Below are positions 8,078 through 14,164 of a stretch of 25,577 nt of DNA, in pieces. The stretch is from a virus. Numbering within the stretch: position 1 is the first letter of the stretch; every line of letters begins with the position of its first letter. The stretch spans positions 1 through 25,577 of IMG/VR virus record IMGVR_UViG_3300028608_000071; one strand, written 5' to 3'. The position numbers and the translations under genes were made by a program. The notes beneath the pieces are model-generated. The model was not told where the DNA came from and ran no database searches. It saw only the letters and a list, made by a program, of their open reading frames with translations.

Positions 8078-9564
8078 TAGCGTGCGAATCCCATTTTGAT
8101 TGATTTGACCGGCTTCCTTGCGCTTTGGGCGACAGCGAAGTACCGGAATGCATCGGCCGGGTGAGAGGACCAATCGTGAAGGGGTTTGTCCTTCCAGCAC
8201 CCACGCTTGTCGTCCCACTCCTTGCGGTAACTCTCCAAGGCGGTGATGCCCTCCTCGCACTTGGCTTCATCGAAAGCGCATCGAGGAAGGATTTCACGGG
8301 CTTGCTCGATGCCTTCGTCGATGCCGAGCTTCGGCACCACCTGGAACGTCATCGAGTAGCACTGACCGTCGATCTCGTAGCCCTCTCGGGCGAGCTCTCG
8401 GCGGGTCTTGCCATCGCTGCCGAATTCCCGATTATCGATGTCGTGCGGGCCCCAGTGATCTCCGTAGGTGTAGCCTCGATCCTTCAGCACCTTCATGTAG
8501 TGCCGCAGGCCTTCCCCGCTGTTCTGGTAGAAGTCGATGACGTGGTATTCGTCGCCAACGATTCGGACGAACCAGATTGCCGTGGAGTCGCCGACACCGA
8601 TGTCCCAGAACGTGTGAACCGGCAAGTGGCTGTTGTCTGGCAGTTTGCCAATGCGCTGCGCCGCATACAGCTTGGTGAACTGCTTGGCGTAGTAGGCACC
8701 CTCGATCGTCTGCTGGAATGCTTCGGCAGGTATCGATGGGTATTCGCGCTTCATGTCTTCGCCGAGGGTCTTTTCCTTGGCGCTGTACCAGGCGCGCTGA
8801 CCTGGGTTTGTGACGATGCCGTGCTTGGCGACCAGGTCGTCGAAGTACTTGGTCAGCCGGTCCGGGATGACGACGTCGGTCGAATCCAGCCAATACAGCG
8901 GATTGCGCCACCAGCTGAAGAAAAAGAACTTCCAGTCCAACAGGCCCAAGGGCACACCGGCCATCTGCTGCTTCTCGGCAGACTGGCTGTAGTCGAAGAA
9001 ATACCCGGCCCGACCTTCTGCTGTCGACTCGATGGTGACGAAGCATTCAGCGGCCACGGCTTCGAATGCGCCGGTGACGATCTCCCGCGCCTTGTGTGGG
9101 AATTTGGCGCAGATCTTCCCGAATTCGGAAACGTGCAAGTAACGCAGCGTACCGCCGCGGAATGAGGTCGAGACGTAGAGAGAGCCGCCCTTGCTAAAAA
9201 CCAACTCCCCGGCAGCGTCGTTGCGTGCCGGGTTGGCTGCCCTGATCTCCTTGGGCAAATTGTCGTAGGCGTACTTGACCTTCTCTCGGAACAGCCGCTT
9301 GGCATCGTTCAGCGTGTGAGCAATCAGTGCGCACTTCGCAGCTTCGAACAGCGCAGCATCCAGCTGGACGATGCAGACAAGCGTCGTAAAGCCCAGCTGC
9401 CGCGCCTTGAGGATAATGTTGCGGGTATGCATCCCCTGGAAGTAATCGATCTGCTCCTGCGTCATGCGGAAGCGGACCTTCTTCCCCTGCTTGTCGGTGA
9501 TGAAGTAGAGGTTGTTCAGTCGCCAGAATCGATCCCGGAGCAGCTTCATGTGCTCGGGCTTCAT
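8077..9564 (-). CDS. terminase large subunit (packaging ATPase/nuclease)
   Basis: A 495-residue protein with the terminase Walker A variant KARQLGFTT at residues 53-61, a Walker-B-like strand LRYLHVSEFGK at about 140-150, and the coupling motif ESTAEG at 179-184. The C-terminal RNase H-like nuclease shows WDIGVGDST (Asp321), HVIDFY (Asp344) and a final HPADAFRYF with an acidic residue near 470. It cuts the DNA concatemer and pumps it into the procapsid through the portal. The gene follows the small subunit with a 1-base gap (TGA then ATG) and overlaps the portal start by one base. Length is normal and nothing is truncated. Confidence 0.92.
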   Translation of the reverse strand: MKPEHMKLLRDRFWRLNNLYFITDKQGKKVRFRMTQEQIDYFQGMHTRNIILKARQLGFTTLVCIVQLDAALFEAAKCALIAHTLNDAKRLFREKVKYAYDNLPKEIRAANPARNDAAGELVFSKGGSLYVSTSFRGGTLRYLHVSEFGKICAKFPHKAREIVTGAFEAVAAECFVTIESTAEGRAGYFFDYSQSAEKQQMAGVPLGLLDWKFFFFSWWRNPLYWLDSTDVVIPDRLTKYFDDLVAKHGIVTNPGQRAWYSAKEKTLGEDMKREYPSIPAEAFQQTIEGAYYAKQFTKLYAAQRIGKLPDNSHLPVHTFWDIGVGDSTAIWFVRIVGDEYHVIDFYQNSGEGLRHYMKVLKDRGYTYGDHWGPHDIDNREFGSDGKTRRELAREGYEIDGQCYSMTFQVVPKLGIDEGIEQAREILPRCAFDEAKCEEGITALESYRKEWDDKRGCWKDKPLHDWSSHPADAFRYFAVAQSARKPVKSIKMGFAR

Positions 9565-9565
9565 G

Positions 9566-10165
9566 TCAGGCGTCCTTCGATAGTTCGTCCATCAGTTGCG
9601 AAAGTTCGTCGGAGTCTTTCGACTGCTCCTTGTCATCAAGGCCGAATGCGGTTCGTTCGAGTACCTGCAGGTTCTTCATGGCCGAGGACAATTGGAAAAG
9701 GGTTTTGGCGTTGCTGGGCAGGGCAACCGCTGCGAGCATCGAACCACGACGAAAGCCGCTCTCATCGTCGGCCGTTTCGTCAGCAATGGCGTCTTCGATT
9801 TCCTCGCGTCGCTTAATCGTGGTGAGCAGATCGTCCATCAGCAGGTTCGCAAGGTTCGCGGCTTTGCGAATATCTCGGCGATGACTGCGAACAACGGTCG
9901 CGCCCTCCTCCGCGGCCTCTTCGATGATCTCGGCGTCCCGCTCAGGGTTCGCACATTGATCATCGCGAACCTCGCCGCGAACCAGCTTGTTGCGAACCTC
10001 TTTGCGGACCTGCTCGGAAAGATCTCTCGCCCATCCTAAGGCCTTGGCCTTCTTGCGAATCGCGGTGTCGCTGACGCCGTTACGCTCAGCGATGGTTCTG
10101 ATGGAAAGCGCACCAGCCCGGTAGGCTCGTTCGATCGCCTCCCAGTCGGGTTGCTTGGTTGTCAT
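9566..10165 (-). CDS. terminase small subunit
   Basis: A 199-residue protein with an N-terminal helix-turn-helix, WEAIERAYRAGALSIRTIAE followed by RNGVSDTAIRKKAKALGW (residues 8-45), typical of small terminases that recognise the packaging site. A basic helix follows (SEQVRKEVRNKLVRGEV), then a long helical oligomerisation region. An acidic C-terminal stretch, DDKEQSKDSDELSQLMDELSKDA, probably contacts the large subunit. The immediate neighbour downstream is the large subunit. The ribosome site before the ATG is weak (GGA, 6 bases away). An intrinsic terminator lies only about 15 bases upstream in the 5' leader, so transcription from upstream must read through it. Confidence 0.8.
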   Translation of the reverse strand: MTTKQPDWEAIERAYRAGALSIRTIAERNGVSDTAIRKKAKALGWARDLSEQVRKEVRNKLVRGEVRDDQCANPERDAEIIEEAAEEGATVVRSHRRDIRKAANLANLLMDDLLTTIKRREEIEDAIADETADDESGFRRGSMLAAVALPSNAKTLFQLSSAMKNLQVLERTAFGLDDKEQSKDSDELSQLMDELSKDA

Positions 10166-10180
10166 AAGCTATCCAAAAAA

Positions 10181-10201
10181 AACCCCGCACGAGGCGGGGT
10201 T
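10181..10201 (-). terminator. intrinsic terminator just before terminase small subunit
   Basis: AACCCCGC and GCGGGGTT form an 8-bp stem with a 5-base loop, followed on the minus strand by eight T residues. It is a strong canonical Rho-independent terminator placed after the DUF2158 gene and before terS in the same direction, so late expression of the head genes implies antitermination, read-through or a separate promoter. Confidence 0.85.
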
Positions 10202-10217
10202 AGTAGGCGTGATCCAT

Positions 10218-10424
10218 TTAGAACACAAGAGGCCCCACAGGCGCGGCCGGTAATTTCAGCGTTGCAACATCGAATACGCTTTCTTGGCGCTTTTCCTTTT
10301 CGAACCAGACACAATGCGCACCTTCTTCAGGTCCCGTCGGACCATAATCCCCCAGATCTTGGATGGTCATTTTGGGTCCGCCACTTTTCAGCTGAACAAC
10401 ATCGCCCTTCTTAAAATCTGACAT
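10218..10424 (-). CDS. DUF2158 (YodC-type) small protein
   Basis: I use the ATG at 10424-10422 (MSDFKKGDVVQLKSGGPKMT), because AGGAG lies 8 bases upstream; a longer reading frame adds ten residues without support. The 68-residue product has the 'F..GDvVqLKSGGp.MTv' start and the CVWFEK segment (in the family 'C.WF.g...~.~.f....L') of the DUF2158/YodC family. These are small SH3-like beta proteins of unknown function, common in phages and enterobacteria. The gene is the last one before the terminator at 10181-10201, so it ends the small late cluster containing acb2. Confidence 0.8.
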   Translation of the reverse strand: MSDFKKGDVVQLKSGGPKMTIQDLGDYGPTGPEEGAHCVWFEKEKRQESVFDVATLKLPAAPVGPLVF

Positions 10425-10487
10425 CTCACAGCTCCTTGCATGAATGAGCTGCAAACATATGCGTCGAAGGATGTCATTTCAATAGTA

Positions 10488-10739
10488 CTACTCTTCGATT
10501 TGCAGAAGAACGTCTATCAGCTTCTGCTCTCCCAGGCGCATAGCGCCCAAGCATTGCAGGTCGTCGCACTTAGGGCCCAGGCCGAATACTGTGACTTCAC
10601 CCTTGGGGCCGACCAGGGTCAGCGCGCCTACAGTGCACTCAGGATGCTCACCGGCTTCGAGGTTGTCAGCGATTTTGCGCAGGGTCTTGGCTGCATCGCG
10701 CCAGTCCTCACGCTTGAACTCGAGAACCTTGACGGTCAT
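10488..10739 (-). CDS. hypothetical 83-residue phage protein
   Basis: The product starts MTVKVLEFKREDWRDAAKTL; the ATG overlaps the stop of the upstream gene by 4 bases (ATGA). A longer frame extending to 11024 crosses two other genes and is not used. An N-terminal amphipathic helix (residues 10-28) is followed by beta strands (VGALTLVGPKGEVTVFGLGP) and a C-terminal helix (MRLGEQKLIDVLLQIEE). Three cysteines lie at about 35, 58 and 63, not in a clear metal motif. I do not recognise the family. It is cotranscribed with acb2 and may belong to the same anti-defence/late accessory cluster. Confidence 0.7.
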   Translation of the reverse strand: MTVKVLEFKREDWRDAAKTLRKIADNLEAGEHPECTVGALTLVGPKGEVTVFGLGPKCDDLQCLGAMRLGEQKLIDVLLQIEE

Positions 10740-10927
10740 TTGCTCACCATGATGTGGGTTTGCCCGTGGGCATGTCCGTGCAGGACGGCAACCACCAAGC
10801 CTTGAGGCAGGCCAGCGGCTTTGGCCGCGTCGATCGCCTTGGCGATGGCGCCATCCAGTTCGGTAACTGCTTGGTTGATCGCAGGGCTCAGTGGCAGCGC
10901 GTGATGCAGGCGCGTCACGGTACTCAT
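10736..10927 (-). CDS. hypothetical 63-residue phage protein
   Basis: The product starts MSTVTRLHHALPLSPAINQA and contains a long Ala-rich helix (INQAVTELDGAIAKAIDAAKAAG), then a strand-turn-strand LPQGLVVAVLHGHAHGQTHIMV with a histidine cluster (HGHAHGQTH) near the end. Both ends overlap neighbours: TGATG with acb2 upstream and ATGA with the next gene downstream, so the three genes are read as one coupled unit. No known family is recognised. The histidine cluster could bind metal, but this is speculation. Confidence 0.65.
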   Translation of the reverse strand: MSTVTRLHHALPLSPAINQAVTELDGAIAKAIDAAKAAGLPQGLVVAVLHGHAHGQTHIMVSK

Positions 10928-11157
10928 CAGCTGAATGGATCAGCGGGTTTAGCGATTGAGCGCACAAACCACATGAAGCCCTGCTGCAGATTCGTTTTGG
11001 CCAGGGCCAGCAGCCGAGGGTCAACGCCCTCGATCTGGCCGATCTGCTTGAACAGTTCGCCGGCGTCAGCCTCCAGCGCCTTGATGGAGTTCATACCGTT
11101 GATTTCAGACTGGGTCAGGTCGCGGTAACCGGTGATCTTTTTATGCTGGTTGTCCAT
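10927..11157 (-). CDS. acb2: Acb2 anti-CBASS cyclic nucleotide sponge
   Basis: A 76-residue all-helical protein starting MDNQHKKITGYRDLTQSEIN, with GAGGAG 7 bases before the ATG. The pattern I-x-GYR-x-L-x-x-x-EI-x-x-x-N-x-IK, then VDPRLLALAKTNLQQGFMWFVRSIAKP, is the hallmark of the Acb2/Tad1 hairpin family. These small hexamers bind and sequester cyclic di- and trinucleotides made by CBASS (and, in relatives, Thoeris signals), protecting the phage. Tyr11 and Lys26 fall at the positions I recall as ligand-binding residues in PaMx33 Acb2. The gene lies between the holin-type genes and terminase. An alternative GTG start at 11220 would add 21 residues encoded by a palindromic element and is less likely. 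Confidence 0.88.
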   Translation of the reverse strand: MDNQHKKITGYRDLTQSEINGMNSIKALEADAGELFKQIGQIEGVDPRLLALAKTNLQQGFMWFVRSIAKPADPFS

Positions 11158-11175
11158 GCTGCTCTCCTCGTCGCA

Positions 11176-11215
11176 TGTCGCGACACAATTTGCTGATTCG
11201 CGAAACGTGTCGCGG
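11176..11215. promoter_or_regulatory. 40-bp inverted-repeat element in front of acb2
   Basis: The element starts with the perfect palindrome TGTCGCGACA and ends in an inverted copy (TGTCGCGG). The arms CGCGACAC/GTGTCGCG face each other around an A/T-containing centre. It fills the gap between the stop of the upstream membrane protein gene and the acb2 ribosome site. A near-identical 40-bp element lies at 16647-16686. It may be an operator or an mRNA hairpin controlling acb2. Confidence 0.7.
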
Positions 11216-11216
11216 A

Positions 11217-11561
11217 TCACTTGCTTCGACGCTCGATCCCACCGGGCGCCTTTTCACAGCGCATGCAGTGTTCGCAGTTCAGCGTCCGGCACAGCCAGGC
11301 TTTCACCCGCTGCCACCAGATAACCATGAAGATGTGGCGCAGGCCGGCAAGGGCCAGGGACACATGCAGAGTCAGGCCTGCAGTCGTCGGGCCGAAGAAG
11401 ATATTCTGATTGCGAGTCATAACGACGAAACCGCTGATGGCGATCGCCGAATAGATCAGCTTGCCGAGGATGCCGTCCCGCACTCGGCCACTCAGGACAC
11501 ACCAGGTCGCCCACAAGGCAATCAAGCCGCAGGCGATGGAGTTGATCAGTTCAAGATTCAT
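11217..11561 (-). CDS. three-helix membrane protein, holin/antiholin-like
   Basis: A 114-residue protein with three hydrophobic helices at about residues 5-22 (LINSIACGLIALWATWCVL), 32-48 (GKLIYSAIAISGFVVMT) and 60-82 (TAGLTLHVSLALAGLRHIFM). They are separated by a basic RVRDGILGK loop and followed by a basic, Cys-rich tail (LCRTLNCEHCMRCEK). The layout resembles putative 3-TM phage holins (Phage_holin_3-type). It is coupled by a 4-base overlap to the holin gene before it, so it may be a second holin, an antiholin or a lysis regulator. The Cys-rich tail on the cytoplasmic side is unusual for a holin. Function is inferred from topology and position. Confidence 0.65.
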   Translation of the reverse strand: MNLELINSIACGLIALWATWCVLSGRVRDGILGKLIYSAIAISGFVVMTRNQNIFFGPTTAGLTLHVSLALAGLRHIFMVIWWQRVKAWLCRTLNCEHCMRCEKAPGGIERRSK

Positions 11562-11896
11562 GGTGGGTTGCCTCCCCCGAACCGCTGACGGATAAGCGCC
11601 CAGAGGTCAGCGGCTTTGATGGCGCGGTTGATGGCTGCCAAGAGCGAGCCACCGAAGGTACCCAGCAGAAAGCCGATGCCAGCGACAATTCTCGGTTCGG
11701 TCACACCCAGGTATGTGCTTACCATGCTCGTCAGGTACCACGAGCAGGCGACACCGGTAATCAGGAAGATCGCCCAGGCGCGCCAGTCCGTTAAATCGTC
11801 CTTGTGCCACCAACTGGCAATGACGGCGCCAGTGAAGCCAGCGATCAGCAATCCAAACCTGTCGAGATTGTCGAGCAGGCGCTGCAAATACTCCAT
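11558..11896 (-). CDS. phage holin (LydA-like)
   Basis: A 112-residue protein with three predicted membrane helices: about 15-31 (LLIAGFTGAVIASWW), 40-60 (AWAIFLITGVACSWYLTSMV) and 68-88 (RIVAGIGFLLGTFGGSLLAA). The C-terminus is short and basic (INRAIKAADLWALIRQRFGGG). This matches holin superfamily III (LydA type), which forms membrane lesions that release or activate the endolysin. The start has CGGAG 8 bases upstream. It is the first gene of the late cluster after the Q-position protein and the plus-strand gene at 12110, the place where lambda has its S gene. No endolysin gene follows within this window. Confidence 0.75.
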   Translation of the reverse strand: MEYLQRLLDNLDRFGLLIAGFTGAVIASWWHKDDLTDWRAWAIFLITGVACSWYLTSMVSTYLGVTEPRIVAGIGFLLGTFGGSLLAAINRAIKAADLWALIRQRFGGGNPP

Positions 11897-12109
11897 GCGC
11901 TCGACTCCGTTGGCATGACTTGATTTGGATCAGCCCTAGCATCACTCCCAGCTCAGCGCGATGGGTGTGGTGGAGCCGACAACAGAAAGTCCCCAGCAAA
12001 TGCCGAGGTCGTAATGGGTGAAGGAATTGCCGTGACCGTCACGCAAACCATGCAAAACGCTGTTTTTCCAGTCATGGCAAAATAGCGGCTCAATTAATTG
12101 GAGAGTGCC
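11897..12109. other. 213-bp intergenic gap, late promoter region candidate
   Basis: This gap separates the minus-strand holin start from the plus-strand small gene at 12110. In lambda the corresponding place, between Q and S, carries the late promoter and antitermination site. I see an A/T-rich stretch around 12045-12100 but no confident minus-strand promoter. Confidence 0.3.
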
Positions 12110-12307
12110 ATGAAGGACGACGGAAGCAGCATGACAGTGGGCGAACTGCTTGACTCACTTAGAGGAGAGCCAAGGGATACAAAAATCAGATTCCAGGGCG
12201 GTTTGAACTTCTACCGCCTGAAACGCCGCGGCGACGACCTGATTCAAGTTGAATTCAATGAGCCGGTTTACGATGCGTTGACGTACTACTTCAAGCATCA
12301 CAAATAA
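12110..12307 (+). CDS. hypothetical 65-residue protein on the plus strand
   Basis: The ATG at 12110 is preceded by GGAG at a 6-base distance. The protein starts MKDDGSSMTVGELLDSLRGE and contains TVGELLDSLRGEPRDTKIRF, a small helix-then-strand motif, followed by strands (FYRLKRRGDDLIQVEF) and a helix (YDALTYYFKHH). It looks like a small alpha/beta domain. Its orientation is opposite to the lytic operon, and a strong terminator follows directly. It is therefore an independent unit, possibly expressed in the lysogen. The family is not recognised. Confidence 0.6.
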   Translation: MKDDGSSMTVGELLDSLRGEPRDTKIRFQGGLNFYRLKRRGDDLIQVEFNEPVYDALTYYFKHHK

Positions 12308-12321
12308 ATCGCAGCCACGAA

Positions 12322-12347
12322 AAAGCCCGACGCAATGGTCGGGCTTT
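12322..12347. terminator. bidirectional intrinsic terminator
   Basis: AAAGCCCGAC and GTCGGGCTTT form a 10-bp stem around a 6-base loop, flanked by A and T runs. It ends the plus-strand gene 12110-12307 and can also act on the minus-strand lytic transcript coming from the Q-position gene. This again calls for antitermination or a new late promoter. Confidence 0.85.
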
Positions 12348-12423
12348 ATCCAATCCTCGATACACGCAGGTATAACAGGATGGGATTAATTTCGCTCATC
12401 CGCTCACTGATGTCAACAGGCAA

Positions 12424-13119
12424 TCACGCAGCACGCTCAATCAGCAGACCTTCGGCCTCAAGAATGTCGGCGGCGTGCGCCAGCGCTTCGTTGACGAGGT
12501 CGTCAGCGGCACGGCCGATATCCTGCCGCCACCGGCGTCGAGTTGACTCCGGCGTACCTTCGTTGTCCCAGGTGTTCATGTCGTAGAAGCTGTCCTTGAG
12601 CACGATCATGTCGGCGGATCGGGAGCTGTCGCGCTTGACCTTCGCTTGGCCAGCAGCCAGCGCAGCCTTCACCACGGCCTCACGGCGCCACTCTGGCGCA
12701 TCGATTGGGATCTCGACGGAAACGGACGTAGCTACCTTCGGCCGCACGCCCTTCAGCTGCGGGATAGCCCAGGCAGTGGTCGCCTTGAACAGGAACAGCT
12801 TTGGGGCTGGAGTGTTGATGAGCCCTTGCAATGCAGAGATGGCCTGCACTTTGCGGCCCTTGTGGGTGCTGTACTTAGCCACCAGCGCGTCCCAGTGCTT
12901 CTGCTCAAGCGCACTGTGCAGCCGAGCGGACACCCAGCAGTCCACTTGCGTGCGGTCGATGGTATCAGCACCGCGGGAGCGGACCAGCGTCGCCAGGTCT
13001 CCGCCCTCCCCCTCGTCGGCGGAGTTGTACAGCTTCTGCCATGCCTGTTTGCTGGTGTTGTCGATGGCCTCGGCCGCGAGGGCGGAGACAACTGCGTTGA
13101 GAACGCCTGGATAGATCAT
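12424..13119 (-). CDS. hypothetical protein in the late-regulator (Q) position
   Basis: The ATG at 13119 overlaps the ninG stop by 4 bases (ATGA); a longer frame reaching 13224 lies in ninG and is not used. The 231-residue product starts MIYPGVLNAVVSALAAEAID. It has helical segments (WVSARLHSALEQKHWDALVAKYS), a central GRKVQAISALQGLI helix, and a C-terminal helical region with DTWDNEGTPESTRRRWRQDI-like charged residues (NTWDNEGTPESTRRRWRQDI in the frame). The order ninB-ninG-this gene-holin matches lambda nin-Q-S, so a late antiterminator or activator is a fair guess. I see no zinc-finger motif of lambda-type Q, so the function is not assigned. Confidence 0.6.
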   Translation of the reverse strand: MIYPGVLNAVVSALAAEAIDNTSKQAWQKLYNSADEGEGGDLATLVRSRGADTIDRTQVDCWVSARLHSALEQKHWDALVAKYSTHKGRKVQAISALQGLINTPAPKLFLFKATTAWAIPQLKGVRPKVATSVSVEIPIDAPEWRREAVVKAALAAGQAKVKRDSSRSADMIVLKDSFYDMNTWDNEGTPESTRRRWRQDIGRAADDLVNEALAHAADILEAEGLLIERAA

Positions 13120-13697
13120 GCTACAGCCCTCTTCAGTTCGCGAGTCTTGGCCCGGTAATCGGCGGTCATCGCCTTCAGTTGTTCGATGGTGTATTTCTTC
13201 GGTTCGTGTGGGCCTTCCAGCCACTCGACTGCCTCGGCGCCGATCCGCTTCACCAGCTCAATGCGGTAGTTCACGATATTCCCGGAAAGCCGGGTATTGC
13301 ATGGCGAGCACTGCCGATGGCAGTTCATTGGCTCGAAGCGCAGCGCCGGATTGCTCCCCACCGTCCGGTAATGGCCAGCGTCGTACTTGCCCTGGTGCTG
13401 CCGGCCGCAACTGACGCACGGAAGCTCCCCGTCACGGGCACGCACCCAGGCGTTGAATGCATGCTGGGTATCTTTGAGGTGATCCGCCCTGCTCTTCAAC
13501 TTCTCCCTGCGGACTTTGATTTCGCGGCGGTCGCGCTGGTCGATGGCCTTCTTCGCCTTCTGCTCATTCCGGGGTGCGTCCTTGAGCGCGCAGGCCGGGC
13601 TGCACACTGCCTGCCCGATCCGCGATGGGACGAATGAGGCCCTGCAAGTAGCAACGCGGCATTTCTTGGGTTTTGGCTGCTTCCGTTCAATTGTCAT
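13116..13697 (-). CDS. ninG: NinG/Rap recombination nuclease
   Basis: A 193-residue protein starting MTIERKQPKPKKCRVATCRA. It has an N-terminal zinc-binding pair (KKCRVATC at 13-18, VCSPAC at about 32-36), then a basic helix region. The C-terminal nuclease-like part reads LPCVSCGRQHQGKYDAGHYR, RFEPMNCHRQCSPCNTRLSGN, the Cys/His pattern of the NinG (Rap) family. Lambda Rap is a structure-specific endonuclease acting on recombination intermediates. It overlaps ninB upstream by 4 bases and the Q-position gene downstream by 4 bases. Length is normal (lambda NinG is about 204). Confidence 0.92.
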   Translation of the reverse strand: MTIERKQPKPKKCRVATCRASFVPSRIGQAVCSPACALKDAPRNEQKAKKAIDQRDRREIKVRREKLKSRADHLKDTQHAFNAWVRARDGELPCVSCGRQHQGKYDAGHYRTVGSNPALRFEPMNCHRQCSPCNTRLSGNIVNYRIELVKRIGAEAVEWLEGPHEPKKYTIEQLKAMTADYRAKTRELKRAVA

Positions 13698-14164
13698 GCA
13701 GCCTCCTGACTAAGCAGGTCATCGAAGTACACGCCCTGCGGAGCGAACCGCGCGACGATGCGGTCGGTGTATGCCACGCCCTGGGCGCGGTTGAACAGGC
13801 TGGTCACCGGGAAGCCGTCCGGGCCGAAGAGTTTGCAGCCGCCCATCATCGCCAGCTTCGTTTCGTACGGGAGGTGGCGCATCACCCGGTACCACTCAGC
13901 CTGAAATCCGGAATCCTCGTTCAGCAGGATCTGCACGCCGATGTGCAACTTGCAGTACCGCCGAGCGTCAGCCTCGTCGCCGATCTGGGCCATCTCTGCG
14001 ATGCGCTTGTACATCGCGAACCAGAGCCTGTTTTGGTCGAGCGTGCGGTCCTTACCCGGTCGCAGGGAAACCACGACGAACTTTTTGTCGCGGAACATGG
14101 CGCTGAGCTTCGTGATGGCTTCGGATAACTTGGCCTGGCAGTTGACGCTGATTTTATCTGTCAT
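13694..14164 (-). CDS. ninB: NinB recombination protein
   Basis: I start at the ATG on 14164 with AGGAG 8 bases upstream; a GTG at 14167 is also possible and would overlap the upstream stop by 4 bases. The 156-residue product has GKDRTLDQNRLWFAMYKRIAE near residue 40-58, the typical NinB 'R.~~qN~l~wa~l~dia' region. Further on it has CKLHIGVQILLNED, EWYRVMRHLPYETKLAMM and the final YTDRIVARFAPQGVYF. NinB binds ssDNA and works with RecFOR-type recombination. The gene lies between the helicase-loader-like gene and ninG, the usual nin order. Confidence 0.92.
   Translation of the reverse strand: MTDKISVNCQAKLSEAITKLSAMFRDKKFVVVSLRPGKDRTLDQNRLWFAMYKRIAEMAQIGDEADARRYCKLHIGVQILLNEDSGFQAEWYRVMRHLPYETKLAMMGGCKLFGPDGFPVTSLFNRAQGVAYTDRIVARFAPQGVYFDDLLSQEAA

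Noticed and set aside
7515-8297. 260-codon minus-strand frame overlapping portal and terminase
   Set aside because: Runs in another frame across two recognised genes; composition is Arg/Ser/Gly-rich as in shadow frames.
8125-9165. 346-codon plus-strand frame inside the terminase large subunit gene
   Set aside because: It is antisense to a clearly recognised terminase, has no family features and no good ribosome site; GC-rich codon bias opens such frames.
10488-11024. N-terminally extended version of the 83-residue protein (178 codons)
   Set aside because: The extension crosses the 63-residue gene and acb2 in another frame; the ATGA-coupled start at 10739 is better.
11158-11220. GTG start that would extend Acb2 by 21 residues
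   Set aside because: The extension is encoded by the palindromic element, is not part of the Acb2 fold, and the inner ATG has a perfect GAGGAG site.
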